A stretch of DNA of 64,000 bases from Gemmobacter megaterium. Its GTDB lineage: Bacteria; Pseudomonadota; Alphaproteobacteria; Rhodobacterales; Rhodobacteraceae. Shown piece by piece: positions 9,342-17,412 of this stretch. The stretch covers positions 270,938 through 334,937 of the forward strand of contig NZ_FTOT01000004.1 of assembly GCF_900156815.1 (NCBI RefSeq), given 5' to 3'. The notes beneath the pieces are model-generated. The model was not told where the DNA came from, made no database searches, and was given only the letters and a program-made list of their open reading frames with translations. A program made the position numbers and the translations under genes. Each line of letters begins with the position of its first letter. Positions within the stretch are counted from its first letter, which is position 1.

Positions 9342-11039
9342 ATGAGCCTTGGCTTCATCATGCTGTGTCACACCGCCTTGAACCGGGCCGCGCAGGTGGC
9401 GCGGCACTGGGCCGAAGCGGGCTGCCCGGTCGTCATCCATGTCGATAGCCGGGTGAACGCCCGGCAGTATGACAAATTCGTCAAGGAACTTGCGGATGTG
9501 GCGGACATCCGCTTTTCCCGCCGCCATCCCTGCGAGTGGGGCACCTGGGGGCTGGTCGCCGCCACGCTGGATGCGTCGGAAACCATGCTGGCCGAGTTTC
9601 CGGCAGTCCAGCATGTCTACCTTGCGTCGGGGTCTTGCCTGCCGTTGCGGCCAGTTGCGGAATTGCAGCAGTATCTTGCCGCCCGCCCGCGCACCGATTT
9701 CATCGAAAGCGTCACCACCGCCGATGTCGGCTGGACAGTGGGGGGGCTGAATCACGAACGCTTTACGCTGAGCTTTCCGTTCAGCTGGCGCAAACAACGC
9801 TGGAGGTTTGACGCCTTTGTCCAGCTTCAGCGCCGTCTTCGGCTGCGCCGCCGCATTCCTGCGGGGCTGGTGCCGCATCTGGGCAGCCAGTGGTGGTGCC
9901 TGACGCGCGCGACGCTGTCGGCCATTCTGAACGATCCGCACCGCGCCCGGAATGATCGCTATTTCCGCCGCGTCTGGATCCCCGATGAAAGCTATTTCCA
10001 GACGTTGGTCCGGGTGCATTCCACCACGGTGGAAAGCCGCTCGCTGACGCTGTCCAAATTCGACCATCAGGGCAAGCCGCACATCTTCTACGACGATCAC
10101 CTGCAACTCTTGCGCCGGTCGGATTGCTTTGTCGCCCGCAAGATCTGGCCGCAGGCAAACCGGCTGTACCGCGAATTTCTGGCCCCGGCCGAACGCCAGC
10201 AGCCCCGCGCAGAGCCCAGCCCCGGCAAGATCGACCGCCTGTTTTCCAAGGCGACGGAACGGCGGGTGCGTGGACGGGCAGGTCTTTACATGCAAAGCCG
10301 CTTTCCCCGCGATGGCTGGGAAAATGGCTGCACCGCACAGCCCTATTCGGTGTTCGAGGGCTTTGGCGACCTGTTCGAGGATTTCGACAGTTGGTTGTCG
10401 AAAACCATCGGCGGGCGCGTACATGGTCATCTGTTCGCCCCCGATCGCGTGCATTTCGCCGGGGGAGAGACCATCTACAACGGCTGCCTGTCCGACAGTG
10501 CCGCCTTGCGCGATTACGACGCGCGACTGTTCCTGACGTCGTTGATCTGGAACACGCGGGGCGAGCGTCAGTGTTTCCAGTTCGGGCCCCGCGATGCGCA
10601 GGACATCAGTTGGGTCATGGCGATGGATCCGAATGCGCAGATCTCGGTCATCACCGGCGCCTGGGCGGTCCGGGTCTTTCGCACCAAGGGCGATTTTTCC
10701 GACCTGCGGCGCGAGGCGGCGCGATTGCAAAAGGTCGAGTCCGACCATATCACCATCCTGCGCAGCCATCATGCCAAGGCGCGGATCCGCATCTGGAACC
10801 TGGCGGAGTTTCTTGAAAACCCGATGGAACCCTTGCAGACCATCATCGACGAGATCAGCCCCAACGCGCTGCGCCGCCTGGCAGAGGCCCCTCGGCTGGC
10901 CGATCTGACGGGGTTCGGGCGTTTCATCCAGGATCTGCGCAATCAGGGAATGCAACCCACGCTGGTTGGCGACATTCCGCTGGGCGAGGATCCCTCGCCT
11001 GCCACCGCGCGCCGCGCCCGCCCCTATCTGGTGAAATGA
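9342..11039 (+). CDS. GT14-like (core-2/I-branching type) glycosyltransferase
   Basis: 565 residues. The N-terminal half is like beta-1,6-N-acetylglucosaminyltransferases: GFIMLCHTALNRAAQVA, VVIHVDSR, then VYLASGSCLPLRP, HLGSQWWCLTRATL and IPDESYFQTL, the usual order of that family. The C-terminal ~270 residues are an extension that I associate with Rhodobacterales members of this family and that has no motif I can assign. No signal peptide or membrane segment is evident. It follows the second GT2-like gene by three bases and precedes the sulfotransferase by three bases, so all are likely translated from one message. Confidence 0.78.
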   Translation: MSLGFIMLCHTALNRAAQVARHWAEAGCPVVIHVDSRVNARQYDKFVKELADVADIRFSRRHPCEWGTWGLVAATLDASETMLAEFPAVQHVYLASGSCLPLRPVAELQQYLAARPRTDFIESVTTADVGWTVGGLNHERFTLSFPFSWRKQRWRFDAFVQLQRRLRLRRRIPAGLVPHLGSQWWCLTRATLSAILNDPHRARNDRYFRRVWIPDESYFQTLVRVHSTTVESRSLTLSKFDHQGKPHIFYDDHLQLLRRSDCFVARKIWPQANRLYREFLAPAERQQPRAEPSPGKIDRLFSKATERRVRGRAGLYMQSRFPRDGWENGCTAQPYSVFEGFGDLFEDFDSWLSKTIGGRVHGHLFAPDRVHFAGGETIYNGCLSDSAALRDYDARLFLTSLIWNTRGERQCFQFGPRDAQDISWVMAMDPNAQISVITGAWAVRVFRTKGDFSDLRREAARLQKVESDHITILRSHHAKARIRIWNLAEFLENPMEPLQTIIDEISPNALRRLAEAPRLADLTGFGRFIQDLRNQGMQPTLVGDIPLGEDPSPATARRARPYLVK

Positions 11040-11042
11040 CCC

Positions 11043-12461
11043 ATGCCCCCTGCCCGGCCCTTTGACCGCTTCATCGTGCTGGCTGACATGCGCACGGGAT
11101 CGAACTTTCTGGAAGCGAACCTGAACGCCCTGCCCGGCGTCACCTGCCATGGCGAGGCGTTCAACCCCCATTTCATCGGCAAGAAGGATCGCGGCGAGTA
11201 TCTGGGCATCAGCCTGGACATGCGCGAGGCCGACCCCCTCTCGCTGATCCGCGCCATGGAGGCCGCAACCGATGGCCTGTCGGGCTTTCGCTTTTTCCAC
11301 GATCACGACGCGCGCGTTCTGGACCGGATGCTGGCCGATCCGCGCTGTGCCAAGGTGGTGCTGACGCGCAACCCGCTGGAAAGCTATGTCTCGCTCAAGA
11401 TCGCGCAGGCCACGGGCCAATGGAAGCTGGGCGACGCCCGCCGCCGCCGCGAAGGGCGCGCGCGCTTTGATGCCACCGAATTCGAGGCGCATGTGGCCGC
11501 CTTGCAGGATTTTCAGTTGCACATTCTGCGCGCCTTGCAGACCAGCGGGCAATCCGCCTTCTGGATCGGGTACGAGGATGTCGGCGATGTGGCGGTGCTG
11601 AACGGGCTGGCCGCCTTTCTGGGCGTCGCCGGGCGGCTGGAGGCGCCGGACGACAGCGTCAAGAAGCAAAACCCCGAGCCGCTGGAAGATCTGGTCGAGA
11701 ACTCGGCCGAGATGGCACAGGGATTGGCCCGGCTGGACCGTTTCAACCTGTCGCGCACCCCCAATTTCGAACCACGGCGCGGTGCGGCGGTGCCCAGCTT
11801 TGTGGCCGCGGCCGGGGCGCCGCTGCTGTATCTGCCGATCAAGGGCGGGCCAGAGGCGCGGGTGCGCGGGTGGCTGGCGCAGGTCGGCCGCGCGCCGGGC
11901 CTGATCGAGGGGATGAACCAGAAGGCGTTGAAGCAATGGCAAAAGGCCAACGCCCCGGCGCGCAGCTTTACTGTCCTGCGCCATCCGCTGGCCCGTGCCC
12001 ATGCCGCCTTTTGCGAACGCATCCTGTCTGGTGCGGCGGGCGAGGTGCGCGGGGTGTTGAAACGCGCCTGGAAAATCGACCTGCCCCCGCCTGACCGGCT
12101 GGACCGGCTAACGCCCGAGATGCAGGCCGAGGCGTTTCTCAAGTTCCTGGGCTTTCTCAAGGGCAATATCGCTGGCCAGACCTCGGTGCGAATCGATGCC
12201 TCCTGGGCCAGCCAGTTGGCTGTGGTGCAGGGCTTTTCGTCGCAGGTGCCTCCAGATGCCCTGCTGCGCGAGGATCGGCTGGCCGAAGGGCTGGGCTTTC
12301 TGGCCGCAGAGATCGGAGCGGTTTCCCCTGCCCTGTCACCCGAACATGTGCAGATAGGCCACGCGCTGGCCGATATAGCGACGCCCGAGCACGAAGCCGC
12401 AGCACAAGAGGCTTATGCGCGCGACTATCTGGCCTTTGGGTTTGGTGCCTGGGTAAACTGA
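11043..12461 (+). CDS. NodH-like sulfotransferase with two sulfotransferase-like halves
   Basis: 472 residues. Residues 1-190 hold a PAPS-dependent sulfotransferase domain: DMRTGSNFLEANL is the 5'-phosphosulfate loop, and VVLTRNPLESYVSLK carries the R..S of the 3'-phosphate site, as in NodH. Residues from about 240 form a second block with LLYLPIKGGP and a TVLRHPLARAHAAFCERI segment resembling the 3'-phosphate motif of another sulfotransferase family. The protein would transfer sulfate from PAPS to a glycan, releasing PAP for CysQ encoded upstream. The family is clear for the first half; the second is an inference from motifs. Confidence 0.75.
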   Translation: MPPARPFDRFIVLADMRTGSNFLEANLNALPGVTCHGEAFNPHFIGKKDRGEYLGISLDMREADPLSLIRAMEAATDGLSGFRFFHDHDARVLDRMLADPRCAKVVLTRNPLESYVSLKIAQATGQWKLGDARRRREGRARFDATEFEAHVAALQDFQLHILRALQTSGQSAFWIGYEDVGDVAVLNGLAAFLGVAGRLEAPDDSVKKQNPEPLEDLVENSAEMAQGLARLDRFNLSRTPNFEPRRGAAVPSFVAAAGAPLLYLPIKGGPEARVRGWLAQVGRAPGLIEGMNQKALKQWQKANAPARSFTVLRHPLARAHAAFCERILSGAAGEVRGVLKRAWKIDLPPPDRLDRLTPEMQAEAFLKFLGFLKGNIAGQTSVRIDASWASQLAVVQGFSSQVPPDALLREDRLAEGLGFLAAEIGAVSPALSPEHVQIGHALADIATPEHEAAAQEAYARDYLAFGFGAWVN

Positions 12462-12564
12462 CCCCCCTCAGTCTATCATGCGCGCCCGCGATCCGCGTTG
12501 ATCAGGATCACGGCGCGCCCTGACTGTCCGGTCGATGATCGGCCAGCAGCAAAGGGGAGTTCCC

Positions 12565-13572
12565 ATGACGAACTATGTCTTCACAAGCCATCTGATCATG
12601 GATCGTTTCAGCCCGGACTGGTCCACAAGCGACCGCAGCTACAGCACGCCCGAAGTCGTGCTGATGTCTACCGCCGAGCGGGTGTCCTACAATGCGTGGG
12701 ACTATGTCGATGGCACGGGCCTGTATTTGTTCGGCCCGAACGGCACCTATGCGCTGGAATTCGAGCCGGTCGAGGTTCAGCGCCTGACCTGGTCGGGTGG
12801 CGTGACCGATGTTCTGTGGATCGACGCCCATGTCCGCGCCGGCGATGCGGTGATCGGCTTTGACGTCTTCTATATCGCGCTTGGCGGGGCGGCGCTGCCC
12901 AGCTTTGCCTCGGTCGCGGAATGGGACGAGTTCATCCTCAACGATGCGGTGCCGAGCGCGCCGACAGATGGCCTGTTCCGCCCCGGACGGGCGTTCCGCT
13001 GGGCCGAGGCAGATGGGCTCTTGCAGATTGCCGGAGACGACAAGGACGACGTGCTGAACGGCGCGCAGAACGACGATGTGATCATGGGCTACGGCGGGCG
13101 CGACGTGCTGCGCGGTTACGGCGGGAACGACACCCTGTACGGCGGCGATCAGAACGATCAGATCCGCGGCGATGTCGGAAACGACCGGCTGCTGGGCGAA
13201 AAGGGCAATGACCGGCTGTCCGGCGGCGATGGCGATGACCGGCTGTTCGGCAACAAGGGCAGCGACCGGCTGGATGGCGGTACGGGCAACGATACGCTGA
13301 CCGGCGGGATGGGGGCCGACACCTTTGTCTTCGCCGCAGGCTATGACACCGACAAGATCACCGACATGAATGTCTCCGACGGCGACCGCATCCGCCTTGA
13401 CGCCTCTTTGTGGGATGGCGACCTGACCGTCATGGAGGTCATCAACCAGTTCGCGCGTTTCAAAGGCGATACCAATGTGGTGCTGACCTTCGACACAGGC
13501 GACAAGCTGCGGATCTTTGCCGCCGACGCCGACGATCTGATCGGCTTCCACGCCGCCATCGACATCATCTAG
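12565..13572 (+). CDS. RTX (hemolysin-type calcium-binding repeat) protein
   Basis: 335 residues. Residues 1-170 are an unassigned globular part. Residues of about 175-255 are glycine/aspartate nonapeptide repeats ([32 protein letters not shown]) that bind calcium as a beta-roll, ending in GADTFVF. The last 80 residues resemble the C-terminal secretion part of RTX proteins. There is no N-terminal signal peptide, which fits type I secretion; no exporter genes are nearby. The start at 12565 has AGGGGAG upstream. It ends the glycan cluster and may be a surface-associated or secreted protein. Confidence 0.85.
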   Translation: MTNYVFTSHLIMDRFSPDWSTSDRSYSTPEVVLMSTAERVSYNAWDYVDGTGLYLFGPNGTYALEFEPVEVQRLTWSGGVTDVLWIDAHVRAGDAVIGFDVFYIALGGAALPSFASVAEWDEFILNDAVPSAPTDGLFRPGRAFRWAEADGLLQIAGDDKDDVLNGAQNDDVIMGYGGRDVLRGYGGNDTLYGGDQNDQIRGDVGNDRLLGEKGNDRLSGGDGDDRLFGNKGSDRLDGGTGNDTLTGGMGADTFVFAAGYDTDKITDMNVSDGDRIRLDASLWDGDLTVMEVINQFARFKGDTNVVLTFDTGDKLRIFAADADDLIGFHAAIDII

Positions 13573-13581
13573 CACACTGGT

Positions 13582-13608
13582 GCAGGCCACCCGCCCAGGG
13601 TGGCCTGC
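13582..13608. terminator. Convergent terminator hairpin between RTX gene and nadK
   Basis: GCAGGCCACCC (13582-13592) pairs with GGGTGGCCTGC (13598-13608) around a five-base loop, a perfect 11-bp stem. It sits in the 39-base gap between the two converging stop codons and can serve both strands. There is no clear T-run. Confidence 0.65.
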
Positions 13609-13611
13609 GTG

Positions 13612-14373
13612 TCAGGTGAACTGTTCGGAAATCAGCCGTTCTTCCAGCCCATGGCCGGGATCGAACAGGATGCGGTGGCGGATCGCCGGTTCCGACCGTA
13701 TTTCCACCGACAGCACATCACGGACCGATTTTCCATCGGCATCGGACATCACCGGGCGCTTGCCCGGCTCCAGCACTTCGAAACGGACCACGGCGGTCTT
13801 GGGCAGCAAGGCACCGCGCCAGCGACGCGGGCGAAACGCCGCAACTGCGGTCAGCGCCAGCACATCCGACCCGATCGGCAGGATCGGCCCATGCGCCGAA
13901 TAATTGTAGGCGGTGGATCCCGCAGGCGTGCACAGCAGCGCCCCGTCACAGACCAGCTCTGGCATCCGTTCGCGCCCATCGACCAGAATGCGCAGCTTGG
14001 CGGCCTGCGGACCCGCGCGCAACAGCGACACCTCGTTGATCGCCAGCGCCTGCACCGAGCGGCCCTGTGCGGTGGTGGCCGTCATGGCAAGCGGATTGAT
14101 CACTTCCTCGACCGCCGCGGCCAGCCGGTCCTCCAGCCCCTCTTCGGCATAGGCGTTCATCAGAAACCCGATGGTGCCGCAATTCATGCCATAGACCGGC
14201 AGGTTCAGTCTTTGGGTTGCGTGCAGCGTTTCCAGCATGAAACCATCGCCACCCAATGCAACGATGACATCGGCCGCCTGTTCCGGCGCCTGGCCATACC
14301 TTGCGCTCAGCACCGCAAGGGCGGCCTGTGCCTGTTCGACGGGCGAGGCGCGGAAAGCGATACTGCGGGACAA
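13612..14373 (-). CDS. nadK: NAD kinase
   Basis: 253 residues, close to the usual size. The catalytic [11 protein letters not shown] motif, AINEVSLLR and [15 protein letters not shown] identify it. It phosphorylates NAD to NADP with ATP in the cytoplasm. I set the start at a TTG (14373) because a GGAGG lies five bases upstream and the product then begins MSRSIAF, as in close relatives; a longer open frame reaching 14517 would add about 48 unconserved residues. It is divergent from glyA. Confidence 0.93.
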   Translation of the reverse strand: MSRSIAFRASPVEQAQAALAVLSARYGQAPEQAADVIVALGGDGFMLETLHATQRLNLPVYGMNCGTIGFLMNAYAEEGLEDRLAAAVEEVINPLAMTATTAQGRSVQALAINEVSLLRAGPQAAKLRILVDGRERMPELVCDGALLCTPAGSTAYNYSAHGPILPIGSDVLALTAVAAFRPRRWRGALLPKTAVVRFEVLEPGKRPVMSDADGKSVRDVLSVEIRSEPAIRHRILFDPGHGLEERLISEQFT

Positions 14374-14540
14374 GGGGGCCTCCGGGCGTCTGGTCGGGGC
14401 ATCTTGCGCGGGTGATGCCGCAGGTGCAAGGCGCCGGGCCACCTTTTCGCGCAAATCGGCGCCCGGCGTGTTTTCCTTGCTTTCCTGCGCCGCGCGACCG
14501 GGATAGACAACGCGCAACCGTCCAAAGTCAGGGGAATGCC

Positions 14541-15830
14541 ATGACCGCCCGCGATACCGGATTCTTCACCCAGGCGCTTGCCGACCGCGATGCCGCCCTG
14601 TTCGATGCCATCACCAAGGAACTCGGTCGCCAGCGCGACGAGATCGAGCTGATCGCCTCGGAAAACATCGTCTCGCTGGCGGTGTTGCAGGCGCAGGGGT
14701 CGGTGCTGACCAACAAATACGCCGAGGGCTATCCGGGCAAGCGCTACTATGGCGGCTGTCAGTACGTGGACATTGCCGAAACCATGGCGATCGAACGCGC
14801 CAAGGACCTGTTCGGGGCGAAATTCGCCAACGTCCAGCCCAATTCGGGCAGCCAGATGAACCAGGCGGTGTTCCTGGCCCTGCTCAAGCCCGGCGACACC
14901 TTCATGGGCCTGGATCTGAACTCGGGCGGCCACCTGACGCATGGCTCGCCGGTCAACATGTCGGGCAAGTGGTTCAACGTCGTCAGCTATGGCGTGCGTC
15001 AGCAGGACCAGCTTCTGGATATGGACGACATCCGCGCCAAGGCGCTGGAACACAAGCCCAAGCTGATCGTGGCCGGTGGCACCGCCTATTCGCGCGAATG
15101 GGATTGGGCGGCCTTCCGCGCCATTGCAGATGAAGTGGGCGCCTGGCTGATGGTGGATATGGCCCATATCGCAGGGCTGGTCGCCGGGGGTGTCCACGCC
15201 TCGCCGGTTCCTCATGCCCATGTCGTCACCTCGACCACCCACAAGAGCCTGCGTGGCCCGCGTGGCGGTCTGATCCTGACCAATGACGAGGATATCGCGA
15301 AAAAGATCAACTCGGCGGTGTTCCCTGGCCTTCAGGGCGGCCCGCTGATGCATGTGATCGCGGCCAAGGCCGTGGCCTTTGGCGAGGCGCTGGACCCGTC
15401 GTTCAAGGTCTATGCCGCACAGGTCAAGGCCAATGCCGCCGCAATGGCGGACGAACTGATGAAGGGCGGCATCGACATCGTGTCGGGCGGCACCGACAAC
15501 CACCTGTGCCTTGCGGATCTGCGCCCCAAGAAGGTGACAGGCAAGGCGGCCGAGGCGGCCTTGGGCCGTGCCCATATCACCTGCAACAAGAACGGCGTGC
15601 CCTTTGACCCGGAAAAGCCCTTTGTGACCAGCGGCATCCGCCTGGGCGCCCCGGCCGGCACCACCCGCGGTTTCGCCGAAGCCGAATTCCGCCAGATCGC
15701 CCGCTGGATCGTCGAGGTTGTCGATGGCCTTGCCGCGCATGGCGAGGCTGGCAACACCGAGGTGGAAGCCAAGGTCCGGACCGAGGTTGCGGCGCTTTGC
15801 GCAAGGTTCCCGCTCTACCCCACGCTGTGA
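14541..15830 (+). CDS. glyA: Serine hydroxymethyltransferase
   Basis: 429 residues. The PLP-lysine lies at residue 235 in [14 protein letters not shown]. The N-terminal [15 protein letters not shown] and [15 protein letters not shown] blocks are typical. It interconverts serine and glycine with tetrahydrofolate, feeding one-carbon metabolism. The ATG at 14541 has AGGGGA five bases upstream. A strong hairpin terminator follows the gene. Confidence 0.98.
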   Translation: MTARDTGFFTQALADRDAALFDAITKELGRQRDEIELIASENIVSLAVLQAQGSVLTNKYAEGYPGKRYYGGCQYVDIAETMAIERAKDLFGAKFANVQPNSGSQMNQAVFLALLKPGDTFMGLDLNSGGHLTHGSPVNMSGKWFNVVSYGVRQQDQLLDMDDIRAKALEHKPKLIVAGGTAYSREWDWAAFRAIADEVGAWLMVDMAHIAGLVAGGVHASPVPHAHVVTSTTHKSLRGPRGGLILTNDEDIAKKINSAVFPGLQGGPLMHVIAAKAVAFGEALDPSFKVYAAQVKANAAAMADELMKGGIDIVSGGTDNHLCLADLRPKKVTGKAAEAALGRAHITCNKNGVPFDPEKPFVTSGIRLGAPAGTTRGFAEAEFRQIARWIVEVVDGLAAHGEAGNTEVEAKVRTEVAALCARFPLYPTL

Positions 15831-15851
15831 TCTGATCAGACATCTGACCAG

Positions 15852-15885
15852 ACGGCGCGCGCGGGGGGCACCTTGCGCGCGCCGT
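15852..15885 (+). terminator. Rho-independent-type terminator after glyA
   Basis: ACGGCGCGCGC (15852-15862) pairs perfectly with GCGCGCGCCGT (15875-15885), an 11-bp stem with a 12-base loop, followed by TTCATTT. It ends the glyA message just before the next gene. Confidence 0.75.
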
Positions 15886-15907
15886 TTCATTTCCAGGAGG
15901 TCAAGCC

Positions 15908-16597
15908 ATGACCGATACCACCGCCGCCACCAGTGGCACATTCTCGAAATATGCTCAGGTCTATGATGCCGACCGTCGGCCGCTTGTGCCCGGTTATGAC
16001 GCGCTCTATGGCACCGGCCTGCGGCTGATTGCAGACGAGGCGCAGGGCCGCCCGTTGCGGGTGCTGGATCTGGGCGCGGGCACGGGATTGTTTTCCGGCA
16101 TGGCGCTCGAGGCGTTGAATGTCTCGGCGCTGCATCTCGTCGATGCGTCGGACGCCATGCTGAATGGCGCGCGGCAACGCTTTGCAGGCGATGCGCGGGT
16201 AAGCTATGCGCTGGACGATCTGGTCACGATGGATCTGGGATCCGGGTGGGATGTGGTGCTGTCCGCGCTGGCGATCCATCATCTGTCCGACGACGACAAG
16301 CGCAACCTTTACGCCCGGATCCACAAGGCGCTGGTGCCCGGCGGGCGGTTCGTCAACGCCGAACAGGTGGCAGGCCCGACCCCGGACCAGGAGGACCGCT
16401 ATATCCGGTTCTGGACCGCCGATGTCCGCGCCGCAGGTGTCGACGATGCGGGGCTTGCCGCCTCGCTGGACCGGCAGCGCCATGACCGTTGCGCAACCGA
16501 CACCGCACAGCTTGACTGGCTGCGCGCGGCAGGGTTTTCCGAGGTGGATTGCCCCTTCAAACTCTGGCGCTTTGCCGTGCTGACGGGCCGCGCCTAG
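15908..16597 (+). CDS. Class I SAM-dependent methyltransferase
   Basis: 229 residues. The SAM-binding motif VLDLGAGTGLFS (near residue 53) is followed by an acidic LVDASDAML loop and a post-motif LSALAIHHLSDDDKRNL, all normal for small-molecule methyltransferases. CAGGAGG lies eight bases before the ATG. The acceptor substrate is unknown and the neighbours (glyA upstream, a small membrane protein converging) give no hint. Confidence 0.85.
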   Translation: MTDTTAATSGTFSKYAQVYDADRRPLVPGYDALYGTGLRLIADEAQGRPLRVLDLGAGTGLFSGMALEALNVSALHLVDASDAMLNGARQRFAGDARVSYALDDLVTMDLGSGWDVVLSALAIHHLSDDDKRNLYARIHKALVPGGRFVNAEQVAGPTPDQEDRYIRFWTADVRAAGVDDAGLAASLDRQRHDRCATDTAQLDWLRAAGFSEVDCPFKLWRFAVLTGRA

Positions 16598-16618
16598 GCC
16601 CGGCGCAGCGCCACACCG

Positions 16619-16990
16619 CTACAGATACCCGCGCCAGACCAGAACCCCGATCAGGCCTCCGCCCACCACCAGCAGCGCAAAGGCGATCGACCCGGCAATC
16701 CCCAACAGGCGCCCGGCCAGCCGGTCGCCTGCCCCCAAGGGATTGAGATAGCGCACGCAGGCATCATAGGCCTGCGCGGTACGGGCATCATCCAGCATCA
16801 TCTGCACACGCGGATGCTGGGCCAGTTCGGCCACCCCGGCAAGGTACTCTGCCTCGCGCCGGATCTTGCGCGGCAGCTTGCGCCCCCCGCGCTTGAGCTT
16901 GGCCGAAAGGTCGGCGCCGCCCACCTTCAGCCGCTGTTCCATCAGCATGGCCACGCGGTCGGCCATCTGCTGCACGGTCGTCACGCCCAT
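16619..16990 (-). CDS. Small conserved protein with one C-terminal membrane segment
   Basis: 123 residues. A basic N-terminal part (KLKRGGRKLPRKIRREAEYLA) is followed by one hydrophobic segment near the C-terminus (IAGSIAFALLVVGGGLIGVLV), ending in VWRGYL. It would be a tail-anchored inner-membrane protein with most of the chain in the cytoplasm. Codon use is like its neighbours. I do not recognise a function. It converges with the methyltransferase and is divergent from the HNH gene. Confidence 0.7.
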   Translation of the reverse strand: MGVTTVQQMADRVAMLMEQRLKVGGADLSAKLKRGGRKLPRKIRREAEYLAGVAELAQHPRVQMMLDDARTAQAYDACVRYLNPLGAGDRLAGRLLGIAGSIAFALLVVGGGLIGVLVWRGYL

Positions 16991-17061
16991 TGCCTGCTCC
17001 TGAACTTTCGGTGCAGCCTACAGGGGCGCCGCGTGGCGCTCAAGCCGGATGGACCGCCCGC

Positions 17062-17352
17062 GTGACCGACCCGATCTGCCCCTTGTGCCTGCGCCCCATC
17101 CCGCCCGACGTGCCGCAATCGCTGCACCATCTGGTGCCCAAGCTGAAAGGTGGCGCAAGGGGGCCGGTCGTGCTGATGCACCACATCTGCCACCGCGAAA
17201 TCCACGCGGCCTTGTCCGAGGCGGAACTGGCCCGCAGCTATGCCACACCCGAGGCGCTGCGCACCCACCCCCGGCTGGCAAAATTTGCCGAATGGGTCGC
17301 CCGGCGCCCGCCCGGCTTCACCTCGCGCGTACCCGGCAGGCGGCGGCGCTGA
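17062..17352 (+). CDS. Small HNH-endonuclease-like protein
   Basis: 96 residues from a GTG at 17062; a longer form from a TTG at 16990 is possible. It starts with a CPLC zinc knuckle, followed by SLHHLVPKLKGG and MHHICHREIHA, the pattern of short HNH proteins (CxxC, HH, H..H). The central Asn of a textbook HNH motif is not obvious, so catalytic activity is uncertain. Small genes of this kind are common in alphaproteobacterial chromosomes. It is divergent from the small membrane protein and lies 60 bases before pepN. Confidence 0.65.
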   Translation: MTDPICPLCLRPIPPDVPQSLHHLVPKLKGGARGPVVLMHHICHREIHAALSEAELARSYATPEALRTHPRLAKFAEWVARRPPGFTSRVPGRRRR

Positions 17353-17412
17353 ACCGCCCGAGTTGCCCAGACCCGCGCCTGCCCTTACATCTTGTACGAC
17401 CGCAAGGAGACA

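Noticed and set aside
9318..12002. Long minus-strand open frame opposite the GT14-like and sulfotransferase genes
   Set aside because: The plus-strand frames hold conserved motifs and ribosome sites; the minus frame has neither.
14374..14517. N-terminal extension of nadK to 14517
   Set aside because: The extra residues are not conserved; a GGAGG placed before the TTG at 14373 explains the start.
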